NCBI GenBank assembly: GCA_963557065.1
Contig: CAUWCT010000085.1
Coordinates: 1 to 9,639, forward strand
DNA length: 9,639 bases
Origin: UMGS1370 sp963557065
GTDB taxonomy: Bacteria > Bacillota > Clostridia > Lachnospirales > Lachnospiraceae
Reading direction: 5' to 3'
Shown: positions 1 to 6,487 of the stretch, in pieces
Layout of the letters: every line of letters starts with the position of its first letter
Position numbering within the stretch: the stretch's first letter is position 1
Notes under the pieces: generated by a model
The model's database searches: none
Told to the model about the DNA's origin: nothing
The model's input: the letters and a program-made list of their open reading frames with translations, nothing else
Translations under genes and position numbers: made by a program

Positions 1-3
1 ATA

Positions 4-10
4 CCTCCCC
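4..10 (-). promoter_or_regulatory. Ribosome binding site of a gene starting beyond the left edge
   Basis: Read on the minus strand the window ends in GGGGAGGTAT, a very strong Shine-Dalgarno sequence with only three bases after it. A start codon would fall just outside the window. This implies a further minus-strand gene downstream of the MerR regulator, about 90 bases after its stop codon, possibly cotranscribed with it. The product cannot be seen. Confidence 0.55.
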
Positions 11-100
11 AAAATATTTTTTCAAAAACTTACACAAAAAACTTGACAAACCCAAGATGCAAGGCTGAACTGTTACGATTTAACAGCCCTTCCTGCCCGA

Positions 101-967
101 CTAATGAAAATTCCTTCCATAACAGTAATACGCAAAGCAGGAATCTGCAATCAGCATCACGCCCATAACCAAAACCATCAGCCAGGTTTCCGCAGAAGAC
201 GTTCTGCTGGCAAATATAATACATGCGACTACTAAAAAGATCAGTACCGGAATAGCAGCCAGGGAAAGCGCCCTGTATTTCCGGTACTTTTTCTCTGACA
301 TTCCCTCTGGCATGTAGTCCTCCTGATGTGCCATTTTACAGTGGATAATAATGCCAAATCTGGAAGATGTCCGGCAGGCGTAATACTCCACCCCATCGAT
401 CATTATTCTGGGAGACATTCCTTCCCGAATAATGGCAATATTCCAATCCTGTTCTTTTGCGTATTTTTCCAATTCTTCTGTAAATTCCTGAGGCGTGTCG
501 CACCTGGCATCCGGCATAAAAGAAAATTCTCTGGCCATTTCCGCTTTCATCACCTGCACATAATCGTCTGTGAATCGGGCAAACACAGAACCTTTCTTTT
601 CTTCTTCATTCATCTGATTGAGATATAAATCCTCATCCATTTCCGCAAGCTGGGTTTCCTGTATTTTTTCACAGAATTTCAGCGCAGCGGCTATAGTCTC
701 CTTTTCTGTCTGCAACCTGCAGATCTGCGCCGAAATCGCATCTTCCAAAGATACCTCTCCTTCCAAAAGCCGCTTAATATCCCCTATGGGCATCCCCAGC
801 TTCCGGAATAATTTAATCTGTTTGAGACGCCGGATATCCTCATCTGAATATTCTCTGTAAGAATTCTCCGCCTTTCTGGCCGGAATCAGAAGTCCCTGCT
901 TTTCATAGTAACGAATATTCTGGCTGGTAATTCCAACGGTCTGTTCTGCCTCTTTAATTGTCATCAT
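101..967 (-). CDS. MerR-family regulator with two C-terminal membrane segments
   Basis: This 288-residue protein begins with a MerR winged-helix DNA-binding domain: the N-terminal helices, the signature NIRYYEKQGLL at about residues 17-27, then REYSDEDIRRLKQI and the second wing to about residue 70. A dimerisation helix spans about 74-105. The middle part (130-215) is a soluble region I do not recognise. Two hydrophobic segments (about 233-254 and 261-282) follow a basic KKYRKYR stretch, so by the positive-inside rule the DNA-binding domain should face the cytoplasm and the protein would be anchored to the membrane. The start at 967 is chosen because GAGGAGG lies 5 bases upstream (8 from the ATG at 964); upstream in-frame ATGs have no such site. 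The promoter has a 19-bp spacer, so autoregulation is likely. The ligand is unknown; nothing ties it to sialic acid except position. Confidence 0.85.
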   Translation of the reverse strand: MMTIKEAEQTVGITSQNIRYYEKQGLLIPARKAENSYREYSDEDIRRLKQIKLFRKLGMPIGDIKRLLEGEVSLEDAISAQICRLQTEKETIAAALKFCEKIQETQLAEMDEDLYLNQMNEEEKKGSVFARFTDDYVQVMKAEMAREFSFMPDARCDTPQEFTEELEKYAKEQDWNIAIIREGMSPRIMIDGVEYYACRTSSRFGIIIHCKMAHQEDYMPEGMSEKKYRKYRALSLAAIPVLIFLVVACIIFASRTSSAETWLMVLVMGVMLIADSCFAYYCYGRNFH

Positions 968-988
968 AAAAACCTCCTCACCATTTTT

Positions 989-1006
989 CAGTTTTTGCAA
1001 AAACTG
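989..1006. repeat. Perfect 18-bp palindrome in the merR leader
   Basis: CAGTTTTTGCAAAAACTG is its own reverse complement with no spacer. It lies between the predicted transcription start of the merR-type gene (about 1023) and its ribosome binding site (973-979). It could be a second operator for the regulator or, in RNA, a hairpin just upstream of the ribosome binding site. Its function is inferred from position only. Confidence 0.5.
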
Positions 1007-1029
1007 CTTTTCCTTGTTTTTGCAGCCAT

Positions 1030-1060
1030 ATTATAAGGCTTATAGTTGGTATAAAGTCAA
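1030..1060 (-). promoter_or_regulatory. MerR-type promoter with 19-bp spacer
   Basis: On the minus strand TTGACT (1055-1060) and TATAAT (1030-1035) are separated by exactly 19 bp instead of the usual 17. This is the hallmark of promoters that MerR-family proteins activate by twisting the spacer. The spacer holds the dyad TTATA-N5-TATAA, a plausible operator lying between the two boxes as expected for the family. The regulator gene at 967 is the only gene it can serve within the window, so positive autoregulation is inferred. Transcription should start near 1023. Confidence 0.75.
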
Positions 1061-1105
1061 GAAAAACCATGAAAATACCTTAAAAAGGCACCTCATGGTT
1101 TTTCA
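1060..1105 (-). terminator. Intrinsic terminator after the ABC permease genes
   Basis: The minus strand forms a perfect 11-bp outer stem, AAAAACCATGA with TCATGGTTTTT, plus an inner TGCCTT/AAGGTA stem, followed by a run of T. It lies just after the second permease gene and ends next to the -35 box of the merR promoter, separating the two units. The flanking A and T runs mean it could also work on the plus strand. Confidence 0.8.
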
Positions 1106-1127
1106 TCATATCTTTATATGTATGGAT

Positions 1128-2012
1128 TTATCCTTTTACTGCACCCATGGTAATACCCTGAGTGAAATATTTCTGGAATCGAAGGAATACTAAAATGATG
1201 GGAATTGATGCAAGAGCCGCACCTGCCATAATCAGTCCGTAATCGTTGGACATCTCGCTTAACTTACTTGCAATACCAAGAGAAATCGTCTTGGCCTCAC
1301 TCTGAGTCAGCATAACCAACTGCAGCGGATACTCATTCCAGGAGTTGATAAAAGTAAAAATTGCCAATGCGCCAAATCCCGGCTTAATAATTGGAAATGC
1401 CACCTGTAAAAAGGTAGTCAGTTCTCCGGCCCCGTCAATTCTGGCCGCCTCCAAAAGAGAACTTGGAATGTTTTCCGAAAACTGTTTCATCATAAACACG
1501 CCGAACGGCCAGCCTACTACCGGAAGAATAACCGCAAACATAGAGCCCCAGACGGATTTTAACAGTCCCAAATCCGACATTTCCTGCATTAACGGAATCA
1601 GGATAACCTGTTTTGGAAGCGCCATTGCACAGACAAATAATCCAAAAATTACAGATTGTCCCCAGAAACGTTTTTTTGCCAGCGCATATCCTGCCAGAGA
1701 AGCTGTAACGCAAGTCAATCCCATCGCTACAACGGAAATAAACACGCTGTTGAACAGCCAGCGGATTGCCATTGGCATTCCGATTCCAAACAATTCTGTT
1801 TTGCTCTTAAACAATCTGGCATAGTTATCCCAGGTAACGGTTGTTGGAATCCATTTTACCATCTCACCGGATTTAATAATAATATCGCTCTTTGGCTTTA
1901 TGGAGCCGGTCACAATCCAGTACAGCGGGAAGATGAAAAATACTGCCAACGCAGCCAGAATTGCAACTGTCAGGATTCTATACACAGACCAGGTATTCTT
2001 TTTTGTTGTCAT
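1128..2012 (-). CDS. Carbohydrate ABC transporter permease, MalG type
   Basis: This 294-residue inner-membrane protein is the second permease of a CUT1 (MalFG-like) sugar importer. About six hydrophobic segments are visible (roughly 12-36, 84-110, 121-140, 152-175, 212-228, 258-278). The EAA loop that docks on the ATPase is clear at 188-211, with EAARIDGAG followed by the conserved Pro. Length fits the family. The start has AGGAGG 9 bases upstream. It lies 13 bases after the stop of the partner permease, so the two are cotranscribed, and it is the last gene before a strong terminator. Substrate is inferred from the adjacent nan genes to be sialic acid or a derivative. No ATPase gene lies nearby; in Firmicutes CUT1 importers often share a distant MsmK-type ATPase. 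Confidence 0.92.
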   Translation of the reverse strand: MTTKKNTWSVYRILTVAILAALAVFFIFPLYWIVTGSIKPKSDIIIKSGEMVKWIPTTVTWDNYARLFKSKTELFGIGMPMAIRWLFNSVFISVVAMGLTCVTASLAGYALAKKRFWGQSVIFGLFVCAMALPKQVILIPLMQEMSDLGLLKSVWGSMFAVILPVVGWPFGVFMMKQFSENIPSSLLEAARIDGAGELTTFLQVAFPIIKPGFGALAIFTFINSWNEYPLQLVMLTQSEAKTISLGIASKLSEMSNDYGLIMAGAALASIPIILVFLRFQKYFTQGITMGAVKG

Positions 2013-2025
2013 ATTTTTTCACCTC

Positions 2026-2946
2026 CTATTCGGTTGTTCCGCCATCCATAAGCTTAAACTGAATGGCACTGAACAGCGCAATTACGATTGCCAGCACCAC
2101 GCCCATGGCATCTGCATATCCAAATTCCTTCGTGGTCTTAAAGGCAATATCATACAACAGGTACATAACCGTACTGGTACTGTAGTTAGGACCGCCGGAA
2201 GTCAAAAGCTGAATCAGCGCAAAGCACTGGAAGCTGTTGATCGTTGTGATAACAGCCACATAAAGAGTGGTCGGCATGATGGACGGCCATTTAATCTTCC
2301 AGAATACCTGGAAGGAATTGGCTCCGTCTACTTTAGCTGCTTCCTCCAAAGAAGAATCCACATTTCCAAGAGAAGCTACATACAGAACAATCGGCTGACC
2401 AATGGATGTGGTAAATAAAATCAGAATAATACACCACAGCGCCATGGATTCACCGGAAGTCCAGGGAAGAGGCTCGCCGCCAAAACTTTTGATGATATAA
2501 TTAAAAAGGCCGTCATATTTATCAAACATCCATTTCCACACAACGGTTACTGCTACCGATCCAGTTACAACCGGCAAATAAAATACGCAGCGGTAAAAGG
2601 AACGGAAACCGGAAGTCATTTTATAAATGCTGTTGCCTACCCACAGAGAAAACGCTGTGACTGCAGGAACGGATACTACTACAATGATAATTGTATTGAC
2701 TGCGGATTTCAAAAAGATTTTATCCTGAAAAAGTCTCGCATAATTTTTCAGTCCCACAAATTTTCCATCCGGATTCATAAAACTGGAATCTGTAAAACTG
2801 GTGATAACACCCATTGCCATAGGAGTAATTACAAAGCCAACAAAGAAAAACAATGCCGGCAGCAAAAACAAGTAAGCAACTATGGTTTCTCTGCGCTGAA
2901 GCGCCCGACTGCGCGCCGGCGCCTTTTCTTTTCTGTTATTTGCCAT
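2026..2946 (-). CDS. Carbohydrate ABC transporter permease, MalF type
   Basis: This 306-residue protein is the first permease of the CUT1 sugar importer. A cytoplasmic basic N-terminus (residues 1-20) leads into the first membrane segment at 23-42; further segments lie near 84-104, 118-138, 168-192, 226-246 and 280-298. The EAA loop is at about 201-221 (EEAAKVDGAN, then the conserved Pro 221). The start at 2946 is chosen over an in-frame ATG at 3045 because AAGGGG lies about 6 bases upstream and because the extra 33 residues would cross the promoterless leader and be unlike the family. It follows the binding-protein gene after a 133-base gap that holds an intrinsic terminator, so it is probably expressed less than the binding protein. 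Sialic acid as cargo is inferred from context. Confidence 0.92.
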   Translation of the reverse strand: MANNRKEKAPARSRALQRRETIVAYLFLLPALFFFVGFVITPMAMGVITSFTDSSFMNPDGKFVGLKNYARLFQDKIFLKSAVNTIIIVVVSVPAVTAFSLWVGNSIYKMTSGFRSFYRCVFYLPVVTGSVAVTVVWKWMFDKYDGLFNYIIKSFGGEPLPWTSGESMALWCIILILFTTSIGQPIVLYVASLGNVDSSLEEAAKVDGANSFQVFWKIKWPSIMPTTLYVAVITTINSFQCFALIQLLTSGGPNYSTSTVMYLLYDIAFKTTKEFGYADAMGVVLAIVIALFSAIQFKLMDGGTTE

Positions 2947-3023
2947 AACCTTCCCCTTCCTGGTAAGATAATAAAATTTTCTATTGCACTTTTTCTTACA
3001 TAGGACGCACTGGCCTATGATAC

Positions 3024-3060
3024 AAAAAAACCCCTCCCCCCGCACCTGCAGAGAGAGGGA
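3024..3060 (-). terminator. Intercistronic terminator between binding protein and permeases
   Basis: On the minus strand TCCCTCTCTC (from 3051-3060) pairs with GGGGGAGGGG (from 3031-3040), a 10-bp stem with three G-U pairs, followed by seven T. It sits about 20 bases after the stop of the binding-protein gene and inside the operon. I see no strong promoter between it and the permease gene, so it is probably a leaky terminator that lets a fraction of transcripts through. Such stems downstream of binding-protein genes are common in sugar ABC operons. Confidence 0.75.
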
Positions 3061-3079
3061 GTGTTAAAACACACCTTAA

Positions 3080-4438
3080 TTATGAAGCGTTTGCTGAAGC
3101 GTTAAATGTATCTGCTGCTTCCTGAGGAGCTGTGCCATTGAACACCTGCTGAAGCATGTTGAACCACAGCGGACGCATTGCTGCAAAACCTTCCAGGGTA
3201 TTGTAGTATGGTCCATAATACTGACTCCAGGAAGCTAACAATGCCATATGCTCATCGCCTTCATATAAATCGCCGAAAGATTTGCGAACCGGGAATGCAT
3301 TGGTCTTTACAACGCTCTTTGGTCCCCACTCTTTATCATCACATACGAATTTGATAAATTCTTTAGATGCCTCAATGCGGGCTTCATCTTTGTTATCAAA
3401 TACGCAGAAACCATTTACCAGATATTCCAGAGAAGGAGTTCCGTCATCAGATGGGAATGGAACTGCAATCTGAGTAAAGTCTTCGGAAGCGTAAGTTACT
3501 TCATTGGAAGTACCGAAGCAGAAAGTCATTGCACAGGTTTCCTGCTGGAACTTCTGCAGTTCATCAGCAGCAGCCATGTCAAAGCCTGCATCTAATGCCT
3601 TGCTGTCATACATACTCTTTAATAACTCCAGAGCCTTTACACCGTTCTCATCAATATTCCACTTGCCGTCCTCGCCTACGATGGAAGAACTGTACAGGTT
3701 ATTTACCAGTGCACGAGTACCCTGGTCACCACCCTGTCCGCCGCAGTATACGATTGCCGGAACCTGGGTCGGAGCTGCATCACGAAGAGCTTCACACATC
3801 TTTACAAAATTATCGGTGGTCCAGGTGCGGTCACCTTCCAGGTTTACATACTGAAGAGCATCCGCTGCCTCTAAAGCTTCTTTATTAAGTCCCATATAGA
3901 ATGGAGAAGAAGAAATCGGATACATATAAGCAGTTCCGTCTGCACCTACACAAGTGTCTACTAAAGCTTCGCTGGTTAAATCCGGCTTCAGTTCCTCTAA
4001 CATATCATCTAACGGCGCCAGATAACCTGCATTACCAAACTCGATGATACGGCCTGGAGCGTCAAATAAAATATCAGGAGCGGTTCCGGAAGTCAGGGCT
4101 GCTGTCAGCTTGTCAGGACCGGAAGTAAAATCAATGTACTCTACCTTTACAGTAATATTCGGATTAGCTGCATGGAATGCATCTGCCAGTTCCTGCTCAT
4201 ATCCGGTATCTACACCAAAGGTCGGGAATGCCCACCATACCAGTTCAATAGGTTCCCCTTCTGCTTCCTTTGCTGCCTCTGTCGGTTCTGCTGCGTCCTC
4301 TGCCTTAGATGCTTCTGTAGCTGCTGCAGTGGTTGCAGGTGCTGCAGTAGTTGCATCTGCTTCCTGTCCGCCTCCGCATCCAGCAAGTGTTGTTGCAGTC
4401 AAAGCGGTTGCCAGTCCCAACGCCATCATTTTTTTCAT
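3080..4438 (-). CDS. Extracellular solute-binding lipoprotein of a CUT1 sugar importer, probably for sialic acid
   Basis: This 452-residue protein starts with a lipoprotein signal peptide (KK, hydrophobic core, lipobox LAGC with Cys 21) and a flexible Ala/Thr/Glu-rich linker to about residue 62. A family 1 (UgpB/MalE-like) binding domain follows, with an early IELVWWAF strand, the PDILFDAPGR segment near 121-130, and the SxEFIKF element near the C-terminus. Length is typical. AGGAGG lies 8 bases before the ATG. It has its own consensus promoter and a leader hairpin, and is followed by a terminator and the two permeases. The protein would be tethered outside the membrane and deliver sugar to them. 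Neighbouring nanE, nanK and nanA make sialic acid the likely ligand, as for the CUT1 SatABC transporter of streptococci; free Neu5Ac and 2,7-anhydro-Neu5Ac cannot be told apart here. Confidence 0.9.
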   Translation of the reverse strand: MKKMMALGLATALTATTLAGCGGGQEADATTAAPATTAAATEASKAEDAAEPTEAAKEAEGEPIELVWWAFPTFGVDTGYEQELADAFHAANPNITVKVEYIDFTSGPDKLTAALTSGTAPDILFDAPGRIIEFGNAGYLAPLDDMLEELKPDLTSEALVDTCVGADGTAYMYPISSSPFYMGLNKEALEAADALQYVNLEGDRTWTTDNFVKMCEALRDAAPTQVPAIVYCGGQGGDQGTRALVNNLYSSSIVGEDGKWNIDENGVKALELLKSMYDSKALDAGFDMAAADELQKFQQETCAMTFCFGTSNEVTYASEDFTQIAVPFPSDDGTPSLEYLVNGFCVFDNKDEARIEASKEFIKFVCDDKEWGPKSVVKTNAFPVRKSFGDLYEGDEHMALLASWSQYYGPYYNTLEGFAAMRPLWFNMLQQVFNGTAPQEAADTFNASANAS

Positions 4439-4471
4439 TCCTGTTTCCTCCTTTTAACTTGTTACCTTCTT

Positions 4472-4522
4472 ACAAAAAAGATGCAGCAAATACTGTTTTT
4501 TTGTCGAGTCTGCCGCATCTTT
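4472..4522 (-). terminator. Leader terminator-like hairpin before the binding-protein gene (candidate attenuator)
   Basis: On the minus strand, a 14-bp stem (5' arm from 4509-4522, 3' arm from 4477-4490, with two G-U pairs) and an 18-base loop is followed by TTTTTT. It begins about 6 bases after the predicted transcription start and ends about 20 bases before the AGGAGG of the binding-protein gene. Transcripts from the 4535-4563 promoter would meet it at once. It may be an attenuator, a roadblock to readthrough from the upstream regulator gene, or a 5' stabiliser. Confidence 0.7.
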
Positions 4523-4534
4523 GCTGTTATCGTC

Positions 4535-4563
4535 ATTATATTACGAAAATTTTATTTTGTCAA
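4535..4563 (-). promoter_or_regulatory. Consensus sigma-A promoter of the ABC importer operon
   Basis: On the minus strand TTGACA (4558-4563) and TATAAT (4535-4540) both match the consensus exactly with a 17-bp spacer. A very A/T-rich block just upstream (4565-4598) could act as an UP element. Transcription should start near 4528. Such a strong core promoter would need a repressor or the downstream hairpin to keep it in check. Confidence 0.85.
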
Positions 4564-4655
4564 TCTTGTTTAAAAAAAATTTTTTTCTTTTCGTTTTTTG
4601 TCAAATCTAAACTAGCGCACCGTCTCGTTCACTTTCAGTATAATGAATCCGTATA

Positions 4656-5510
4656 TTAACAGAGTTTATCAATAACAGCACCGGAAGTCTTTTCATTGTT
4701 TTTGCTGCACATATCAAAATATCTGCGGTAATATTCACTGTACATCATATCCACCAAAAACAACTGGCTTATTTCAGCCGAAGTCGATCCTCCCTGCAGC
4801 GGCCCCTCATTCGCCCCGCACAGCAGGGTAAAATCCGCATAGGAAGTCAAAGGTGATTTCATAAAGCGGGTAATACAGATAACAGACGCTTTTGCTCCTT
4901 TTGCAAGTTCTGCCAGATGAATAGTGTCTTTCGTAGCGCCCGAATAGGAAAACAGCACCGCAGCATCTTCCGGCCCCAGCATGGACGCTGCCATAGCCTG
5001 CATATGGCTGTCCTGAATACAATATACCTTGGGTTCAATTCTAAGAAACTTATTCGTTGCCTTTAAAGCAGTCAAAAGACTGGCTCCTACTCCAAAAAAA
5101 TAAATTCGCTTTGCTTTGTGGAGCACATCAATTACGTTTGAAAAAACCGTTTCGTCCAATAGAGAATAGGTCTCCGTCAGCGCGCTTACATTGGTATTCA
5201 GCACTTTTTTTGCCAGTTCCGGAAAAGAATCCGCCAGGCTGATTGCCCCTGTAAATTCCCCCTCCTTATTCTCCTGATCCCCCAATCCTAAAGACAGCAT
5301 CATCTTAAATTCCTGATACCCTTTTAGATTCATGGTTTTGCAAAAACGAAATACACTGGTATCCCCCACATCACAGGCTTCTGCCAAATCCGTAATTGAC
5401 ATAAACAATACTTCTCTGGGATTCTGCAAAATGTATGATGCTACCTTTTTTTCTGCCTTTGTAAACTGATTATATGCCAGTTTCACCTTTGTCAAAAAAT
5501 CTCCATTCAT
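4656..5510 (-). CDS. RpiR-family transcriptional regulator with SIS domain, likely controls the nan genes
   Basis: This 284-residue protein has an N-terminal RpiR helix-turn-helix domain (about 1-75; the recognition region is near SITDLAEACDVGDTSVFRFC at 38-57) and a C-terminal SIS sugar-phosphate-binding domain (about 118-262). FSYSGATKDTI at 187-197 is the phosphosugar loop. Characterised nan regulators of this family sense amino sugar phosphates (ManNAc-6-P for Vibrio NanR, GlcN-6-P for Haemophilus SiaR), so a similar ligand is inferred. The start at 5510 is preferred because AAGGGG lies about 8 bases upstream, whereas the in-frame ATG at 5543 has GAGG only one base away. It lies 77 bases after nanK in the same direction and no promoter is obvious between them, so it is likely the last gene of the nanEK unit. 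No terminator follows its stop. Confidence 0.9.
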   Translation of the reverse strand: MNGDFLTKVKLAYNQFTKAEKKVASYILQNPREVLFMSITDLAEACDVGDTSVFRFCKTMNLKGYQEFKMMLSLGLGDQENKEGEFTGAISLADSFPELAKKVLNTNVSALTETYSLLDETVFSNVIDVLHKAKRIYFFGVGASLLTALKATNKFLRIEPKVYCIQDSHMQAMAASMLGPEDAAVLFSYSGATKDTIHLAELAKGAKASVICITRFMKSPLTSYADFTLLCGANEGPLQGGSTSAEISQLFLVDMMYSEYYRRYFDMCSKNNEKTSGAVIDKLC

Positions 5511-5587
5511 TTTCCATACCCCTTCCTGTCTCTCATGCCTCAAACTCTTCTGTCTTCAGGAATCGCATCATGTGCTGTCGTATCCTG

Positions 5588-6472
5588 TTATAATCCAATC
5601 TTCTTTCCTGCCAGATATGCAGCTCCCAAAAGTCCCGCCTGATTGCCCAGCTGTGCTGCCTCCAGTCTTACTTTGCAAAAGCTGCTCATAATTTCTCCGG
5701 CTGTTTTTTCTCTTACCTGCTCTAAAATATATGGCTGCGCCATAACGCCGCCTCCCAGAATCACCTTTTCCGGGTTAAAAATGTGAATCACCGTAATCAG
5801 ACCATATACTATCTCATCAATCCAGCAATCCACTATGCTCTGCACCTGCGGTTCCCCCAGACGGGCAAAGATTTTTCTGCCGCTGTTCAGGCTTTCATCT
5901 ATCTTTTTCGCCATCGCTACGAGAGCGGTTGCTGACGCGTACTTTTCATAGCACCCGCTAAACGGCTGTCCCCAAATCCTATCTTCAGGATGGACCAGAA
6001 TGCCGCCGAATTCTCCGGCTGAGCAGGAACTCCCACTGTAAAGTTTTTTGTCAATCACAATGGCCCCTCCTACTCCGGTGCCGTATGTAATACACAAAAA
6101 ATTGCGGCTGTCCGCTCCTGCTCCAAACTGTCCTTCTCCCACAGCCGCTGCATTAACATCATTTTCCACTGCTGTCGGAACCGAAAATTCCTCTTCCAAT
6201 ATACTCTGTATCTGCATTCCCGTATAATTCGGAATGTTTTCGTTGGCATAGACAATACAGCCCTTCCGGGAATCCACCTGCCCGGCTGTACTGATGCCGA
6301 TGGCGTCAAACTCTCCATAACTGTGAAGAATCTCTTTTGCCCGTTCTATGACATACGGCCCGCCGTTTTTGGCATTGGTATCCCACTCCTTCTGTTCCAG
6401 AAGGGTCTCCCCTGTCCAAACTCCTGATTTAATAGAGGTCCCGCCAATATCTAACGCTGCTATTTTTTTCAT
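5588..6472 (-). CDS. nanK: ROK-family sugar kinase, probably N-acetylmannosamine kinase
   Basis: This 294-residue cytoplasmic enzyme would use ATP to phosphorylate ManNAc at C6. Visible motifs are the N-terminal phosphate loop DIGGTSIK (8-15), GISTAGQVD (59-67), ENDVNAAAVGE with the catalytic base Asp 105, the second phosphate loop YGTGVGG (130-136), SAGEFGG (151-157), GCYEKYAS (173-180) and adenosine-site LGGGV (239-243). It is non-canonical: the usual ROK zinc ligands (His after GE-x-G and the CxCGxxGC cysteine cluster) are missing, leaving Gly 157 and a single Cys 174. Zinc-free ManNAc kinases of this kind are known, for example in Staphylococcus aureus. The start at 6472 is chosen because GGGAGAG lies about 6 bases upstream; an ATG at 6487 directly after the nanE stop lacks a site. 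The 15-base gap to nanE indicates one transcript. Glucokinase is the alternative, but context favours ManNAc. Confidence 0.88.
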   Translation of the reverse strand: MKKIAALDIGGTSIKSGVWTGETLLEQKEWDTNAKNGGPYVIERAKEILHSYGEFDAIGISTAGQVDSRKGCIVYANENIPNYTGMQIQSILEEEFSVPTAVENDVNAAAVGEGQFGAGADSRNFLCITYGTGVGGAIVIDKKLYSGSSCSAGEFGGILVHPEDRIWGQPFSGCYEKYASATALVAMAKKIDESLNSGRKIFARLGEPQVQSIVDCWIDEIVYGLITVIHIFNPEKVILGGGVMAQPYILEQVREKTAGEIMSSFCKVRLEAAQLGNQAGLLGAAYLAGKKIGL

Positions 6473-6487
6473 CCCAATCTCTCCCAT

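Noticed and set aside
42..47. TTGACA on the plus strand near the left edge
   Set aside because: No -10 box at suitable spacing and no plus-strand gene follows.
1345..2418. Plus-strand open frames opposite the two permease genes
   Set aside because: They mirror the coding strand of clear permeases; no start signals and no family features.
3504..4457. Several plus-strand open frames opposite the binding-protein gene
   Set aside because: They are complements of a well-supported gene with alanine- and serine-rich or cysteine-rich low-complexity products and no ribosome binding sites.
4599..4604. A second TTGACA upstream of the importer promoter
   Set aside because: At 16-18 bp spacing there is only an A/T run with no acceptable -10 box.
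4605..4640. Possible catabolite-response (cre) site upstream of the importer promoter, TGAAAGTGAACGA on the minus strand
   Set aside because: It misses several key positions of the cre consensus, including the central CG, and lies far upstream of the -35 box.
5532..5571. A 12-codon frame (MMRFLKTEEFEA) between nanK and the rpiR-type gene
   Set aside because: The ribosome binding site is weak and too distant, and a 77-base gap holds such frames by chance.
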